From assembly GCA_937982505.1 (NCBI GenBank), contig CALJLV010000015.1, forward strand, positions 1 to 8,539: DNA of 8,539 bases. The letters run 5' to 3'. Of this stretch, positions 6,360 to 8,539 are shown one piece after another. A program made the position numbers and the translations under genes. The notes beneath the pieces were generated by a model that had not been told where the DNA came from, did not search any database, and saw only the letters and a program-made list of their open reading frames with translations. This stretch comes from an uncultured Desulfobacteraceae bacterium. Its GTDB lineage: Bacteria; Desulfobacterota; Desulfobacteria; Desulfobacterales; UBA2174. The stretch's first letter is position 1. Each line of letters starts with the position of its first letter.

Positions 6360-6448
6360 TCCGAACTCCCTACGACAGTGCGAACTGTATCAGGTTCCAA
6401 GGGTATGATCTCAGTTCCGGATGTCTCCCCGGAACACCCCTGCTCGGA
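6360..6448 (-). promoter_or_regulatory. TPP riboswitch (THI element) upstream of thiD
   Basis: On the minus strand, conserved blocks appear in the right order: AGGGGTG, then CTGAGA, then ATACCCTTGGAACCTGAT, a short hairpin, and CGTAGGGAGTTC. Closing stem P1 is TCCGA (6448-6444) with TCGGA (6364-6360). The last arm is ACAG/CTGT capped by a TTCGCA loop. Its outer A-T pair replaces the more usual C-G pair, a compensatory change that supports the fold. About 125 bases separate the aptamer from the thiD ATG. No hairpin followed by a U-run is evident there, so control is more likely at translation: TTGCC shortly upstream could pair with GGCAA that overlaps the thiD ribosome site. The aptamer call is firm; the mechanism is inference. 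Confidence 0.95.
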
Positions 6449-6459
6449 TCTGTTCCGAT

Positions 6460-6488
6460 GCCATACCATCTGTTCGGCGCCGTGGCAA
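6460..6488 (-). promoter_or_regulatory. Candidate sigma70 promoter for the thiD operon
   Basis: On the minus strand, TTGCCA (6488-6483, one mismatch to TTGACA) and TATGGC (6465-6460, only the first three bases match TATAAT) are separated by 17 bases. Transcription would begin just before the riboswitch P1 stem, as expected. The -10 box is poor. Confidence 0.4.
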
Positions 6489-6503
6489 CCGCCATATTGG
6501 GGA

Positions 6504-6518
6504 CGCTTTTAAAAAGCG
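6504..6518. repeat. CGCTTTT/AAAAGCG inverted repeat
   Basis: A perfect 7-bp inverted repeat around a single central base, standing out as AT-rich in GC-rich DNA. The octamer GGACGCTT flanks it on the left and recurs at its right edge (6501-6508, 6518-6525). It lies immediately upstream of the thiD promoter candidate, so it could be an operator or a small terminator for the minus-strand short frame, but there is no U-run beyond it. Confidence 0.35.
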
Positions 6519-6524
6519 GACGCT

Positions 6525-6641
6525 TCATCGGTGGCCGGCCAGGCGGCGCTTCAGCCATTCGGCCACCTGCGGGCAGGGATAAGGGGGTCCTTCCGAAACG
6601 CTGCCTTCCGGTGTCATATCGAGACGTTCACGACGAGGCAT
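6525..6641 (-). CDS. Possible 38-aa small protein or gene remnant
   Basis: A minus-strand frame starting MPRRERLDMTPEG and ending CPQVAEWLKRRLAGHR. The second half has third positions almost all G or C, like the true genes of this window, and an amphipathic C-terminal helix. The start lacks a good ribosome site, and the first codons are less biased. It could be a small protein, the tail of a decayed gene, or a chance frame in a regulatory spacer. Family unknown. Confidence 0.25.
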   Translation of the reverse strand: MPRRERLDMTPEGSVSEGPPYPCPQVAEWLKRRLAGHR

Positions 6642-6681
6642 CGGTAGTCCAGGACACCGGCGGAGGGAGGGGTTAAACCGG

Positions 6682-6700
6682 AAAAAATCCCTCCCAGGGA
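6682..6700 (-). terminator. Weak intrinsic terminator-like hairpin
   Basis: On the minus strand, TCCCT-GGG-AGGGA is followed directly by six T residues. The stem is only five pairs. If active it would stop leftward antisense transcription coming from the ThiZ/ThiX side before it reaches the thiD control region. Confidence 0.25.
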
Positions 6701-6745
6701 GGATCGCAGAACTTTGACGCGGTCGTGCAAGGGTCCCCGTGCGGT

Positions 6746-6773
6746 TTGACATCGGCCGCGCGAAGGTGATAGA
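6746..6773 (+). promoter_or_regulatory. Candidate sigma70 promoter for the thiZ-thiX operon
   Basis: A perfect TTGACA (6746-6751) is followed after 16 bases by GATAGA (6768-6773), which matches TATAAT at three positions. The predicted start point, near 6780, falls a few bases before the plus-strand riboswitch P1 stem, which makes the call more believable than the -10 alone. Confidence 0.5.
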
Positions 6774-6784
6774 GCCCGAAACAT

Positions 6785-6879
6785 CTCACTGGGGGAGTCG
6801 ATGGGGATCGGCTGAGAGGAAACTAAAGAGTTTCGACCCCTTGGACCTGATCCGGATCATGCCGGCGTGGGAAAGTGGA
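6785..6879 (+). promoter_or_regulatory. TPP riboswitch (THI element) upstream of thiZ
   Basis: Conserved blocks in order are CACTGGGGGAG, GGCTGAGA (6810-6817), a variable P3 hairpin with a perfect 6-bp stem (GAAACT 6819-6824 with AGTTTC 6829-6834), GACCCCTTGGACCTGATCC, the CCGG/CCGG arm with a GGATCATGCC loop, and GCGTGGGAAAGTGG. P1 pairs TCACT (6786-6790) with AGTGG (6874-6878). It ends about 100 bases before the ABC ATPase start. That leader shows no obvious U-tract terminator, so translational control is likelier. This element identifies the downstream ABC genes as thiamin-related. Confidence 0.95.
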
Positions 6880-6980
6880 CCTGCCAGACCCAAACCCGCC
6901 CGTTGGACCGCTTTCCCGGCTGCACCGCGTTCATGAACCGCAACAGGATGCGCCGCGATCCGAACCCTGGAGTTTTGCCG

Positions 6981-7730
6981 ATGCTGTCCGTGTCCCGACT
7001 CGCCAAGCGCTTCGACGACCTGCCGGTTCTGGCAGGCTTCGACCTGATGCTGCCGCGGAACGGTTTCACCGTACTCATCGGCCCTTCGGGCTGCGGCAAG
7101 ACGACCCTCTTCGACGTGCTCAGCGGTGTGGTCCCCAAGGATGACGGCCAGATTTTCTGGCTGGGACGGGCCTTCGACCACCTCGGCGGCCAGGCGGCCT
7201 ACATGCAGCAAAAGGATCTGCTCCTGCCCTGGCTTTCGCTGGCCGAAAACGCCCTGCTGCCGGTCCGCCTGCGGCGAGGGGCGGACCTGGCCGCGGCGAC
7301 CCGCCGGGTCCGGGCCCTGTTCGTGCGCCTGGGACTGGAGGGATTCGAGCACTTCCGGCCGGCGGCGGTTTCCGGCGGGATGCGCCAGCGCTGCGCCCTG
7401 GTGCGCACCCTGATGTTCGATCGGGAACTGGTGCTCCTCGACGAACCCCTGTCGGCCCTGGACGCCATCACCCGGCGCAGCCTCCAGACCCTGCTGCTGT
7501 GGCTGCAGAGCGATTTCGGACGCACTTTGCTGATGATCACCCACGACATCGAAGAGGCCCTGCTGCTGGGCGACCGGGTCCTGATCCTCTCGGCCGCGCC
7601 CCTGCGGGTGGTGGAGGAGATCGCCGTGCCGGGCGCCAAGCCCCGCGACATGGCCGATCCGCAACTGATCCGCATCAAGGCCGAGGCCCTCGACCGTCTG
7701 CAGGAGGAGGCGGCCCGTGCGGCGGCCTGA
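6981..7730 (+). CDS. thiZ: ABC transporter ATPase, ThiZ-like (thiamin pyrimidine precursor uptake)
   Basis: A 249-residue ABC ATPase of the NitT/TauT/Ssu importer group. It shows Walker A GPSGCGKTT (34-42), Q-loop YMQQKDLLLPW (74-84), signature VSGGMRQR (130-137), Walker B LVLLDEP (150-156), D-loop SALD (158-161) and switch His188 in THD. The YMQQ.DLLLPW segment is typical of SsuB/TauB/ThiZ proteins. Such ATPases resemble one another closely, so the substrate cannot be read from this sequence. The TPP riboswitch directly upstream makes a thiamin precursor (HMP or formylaminopyrimidine, the ThiXYZ substrate) the best guess. The start at 6981 follows GGAG at eight bases. Earlier in-frame ATGs (6867, 6933) fall in the riboswitch or leader and lack ribosome sites. 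The gene end overlaps the permease start by 14 bases. Confidence 0.9.
   Translation: MLSVSRLAKRFDDLPVLAGFDLMLPRNGFTVLIGPSGCGKTTLFDVLSGVVPKDDGQIFWLGRAFDHLGGQAAYMQQKDLLLPWLSLAENALLPVRLRRGADLAAATRRVRALFVRLGLEGFEHFRPAAVSGGMRQRCALVRTLMFDRELVLLDEPLSALDAITRRSLQTLLLWLQSDFGRTLLMITHDIEEALLLGDRVLILSAAPLRVVEEIAVPGAKPRDMADPQLIRIKAEALDRLQEEAARAAA
7702..7710 (+). promoter_or_regulatory. Ribosome-binding site deciding the GTG start of thiX
   Basis: Overlapping AGGAGG copies inside the 3' end of the ATPase gene end six bases before GTG at 7717. This supports the GTG start and coupled translation of the two subunits. Confidence 0.75.
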
Positions 7731-8454
7731 AATCGTCAGCGCCGCCGTCATCCTGGCCCTGCTGGGGGGGTGGGAGGCGGCCTGCCGCCTGCTGGCCCTG
7801 CCCGACTTCATCCTGCCGGCCCCGTCGGCGGTTTTTTACGTGGCCGTGGATCGGGCCGGTTTCATCACGCCCCACGCCCTGGTGACGGGGGTGGAAATCG
7901 TGGCCGGGATCCTGCTGGCCCTGGCCGTGGCCCTGCCCCTGGCGGTGGCCATGTTCGCCCATCCGGTGCTGGAGCGGGCCCTGGCTCCTTTCCTGGTGGC
8001 TTCCCAGGCGGTGCCGGTATTCGCGGTGGCCCCCCTGCTGGTGGTCTGGCTCGGCTACGGGATGGCCAGCAAGATCCTCATGGCGGCGGTGATCATCTTT
8101 TTTCCCATCACCGTCAGCCTGCTGCAGGGGTTCAAGGACTGCGACCGGGAATACCGGATTTTGTTCACCCTCATGGGCGCCGGCTTTTTCCAGAGCCTGG
8201 GCCGACTCTACTGGCCCTGGGCTCTGCCGCGGTTCTTCGCCGGGCTCAAGGTGGGCGTCTCGGTGGCCACCATCGGGGCGGTGATCGGCGAGTGGGTCGG
8301 GGCTCAGCAGGGGCTGGGGTATCTCATGATCCAGGCCAATGCCCGGCTCAAGGTGGACCTGGTCTTTGCCGTGATCGTCTATCTGTCCCTCATGGGGCTG
8401 GGACTCTGGGCCCTGGTGGGATGGATCGAGCGGCGGGTGGTGACCTGGCGCTGA
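7717..8454 (+). CDS. thiX: ABC transporter permease, ThiX-like
   Basis: This 245-residue inner-membrane permease has about six hydrophobic segments (near 6-27, 55-80, 90-113, 117-138, 176-195, 212-236). The region TLMGAGFFQSLGRLYWPWALP (151-171) is the EAA-type loop that docks on the ATPase, as in SsuC/TauC/ThiX permeases, and LPAPSAVF (33-40) is the usual N-terminal motif of this group. It starts with GTG inside the ATPase gene, behind a strong ribosome site, so the two subunits are made together. Only this permease and its ATPase are present. The solute-binding partner (ThiY) would be expected next but is not seen in the 85 bases that remain, apart from an in-frame ATG pair (8510, 8534) that could begin a gene running off the edge. 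The substrate is inferred from the riboswitch. Confidence 0.9.
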   Translation: MRRPEIVSAAVILALLGGWEAACRLLALPDFILPAPSAVFYVAVDRAGFITPHALVTGVEIVAGILLALAVALPLAVAMFAHPVLERALAPFLVASQAVPVFAVAPLLVVWLGYGMASKILMAAVIIFFPITVSLLQGFKDCDREYRILFTLMGAGFFQSLGRLYWPWALPRFFAGLKVGVSVATIGAVIGEWVGAQQGLGYLMIQANARLKVDLVFAVIVYLSLMGLGLWALVGWIERRVVTWR

Positions 8455-8539
8455 GGGCGGCGGGCGGATGGAGCGAGTGCGTGACGGAATGGTCATTTGA
8501 AGTCTCCGGATGGTCTTCCGCTGCTTCGTTCCGATGAAC

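Larger units (their letters stand above)
6449..6783. other. Divergent control region between two TPP riboswitches
   Basis: This 335-base spacer lies between back-to-back riboswitches. It holds a promoter candidate for each direction close to each aptamer, a possible 38-codon frame on the minus strand (6525-6641), and an A/T-centred inverted repeat (6504-6518) with a flanking GGACGCTT direct repeat (6501-6508, 6518-6525). It also holds an 8-bp inverted repeat CCGGTGTC/GACACCGG (6608-6615, 6653-6660) and a short hairpin next to an A-tract (6682-6700). No established gene is visible. Confidence 0.7.

Noticed and set aside
5292..6512. Plus-strand open frame of 406 codons
   Set aside because: It is antisense to thiD and runs through the minus-strand riboswitch. 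The composition is shadow-like and no motif is visible.
6929..6938. GTTCATGAAC 10-bp palindrome in the thiZ leader
   Set aside because: It is a short perfect palindrome with no second copy and no link to a promoter or ribosome site, so it is probably chance.
7675..8496. Minus-strand open frame of 273 codons opposite thiX
   Set aside because: Its translation is His/Gln/Gly/Pro-rich shadow sequence, while the plus strand has a clear permease.
1..8539. CRISPR arrays, insertion sequences, tRNA or rRNA genes
   Set aside because: No regularly spaced repeats, transposase-like frames, terminal repeats, cloverleaf or rRNA signatures were seen on either strand.

Overview
This window comes from a GC-rich bacterium whose genes have strongly G/C-biased third codon positions. 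Gene content and style suggest a free-living proteobacterium or Desulfobacterota-type anaerobe. That placement is inferred from overall character only, since no taxonomic marker is present.

Left part (1-1832): a leftward gene for a soluble 269-residue protein of unknown family (107-916), a 268-bp divergent spacer with short inverted repeats, and a rightward LemA-family membrane-anchored protein (1185-1739). LemA converges on the end of the leftward operon described next.

Centre (1833-6488): a leftward operon built for vitamin B1 precursor use. Its promoter candidate and a TPP riboswitch (6360-6448) lie upstream of thiD (hydroxymethylpyrimidine (phosphate) kinase). Next come thiW (substrate-binding S component of an energy-coupling-factor importer, predicted to take up the thiazole precursor), a fused double ECF ATPase, the ECF transmembrane coupler EcfT, and a small P-loop protein of unknown role. 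thiW/ATPase and EcfT/P-loop overlap by a few bases. The ATPase/EcfT junction holds a 19-codon reading frame with an excellent ribosome-binding site that runs into the ecfT start.

Right part (6489-8539): a 335-bp divergent control region leads to a second TPP riboswitch (6785-6879, + strand). It is followed by an ABC ATPase and a membrane permease of the NitT/TauT/Ssu type, best read as ThiZ and ThiX, which import a thiamin pyrimidine precursor. The expected periplasmic binding protein (ThiY) is not in the window and may lie just beyond the right edge.

Taken together, two back-to-back TPP-sensing transcription units would bring in the two halves of thiamin (thiazole via ThiW-ECF, pyrimidine via ThiXYZ) and phosphorylate the pyrimidine with ThiD. 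The cell would switch both off when thiamin pyrophosphate is plentiful. No rRNA, tRNA, CRISPR array or mobile element was seen. The least explained items are the P-loop protein at the end of the ECF operon, the leader frame or frameshift at ecfT, and the 269-residue protein at the left.
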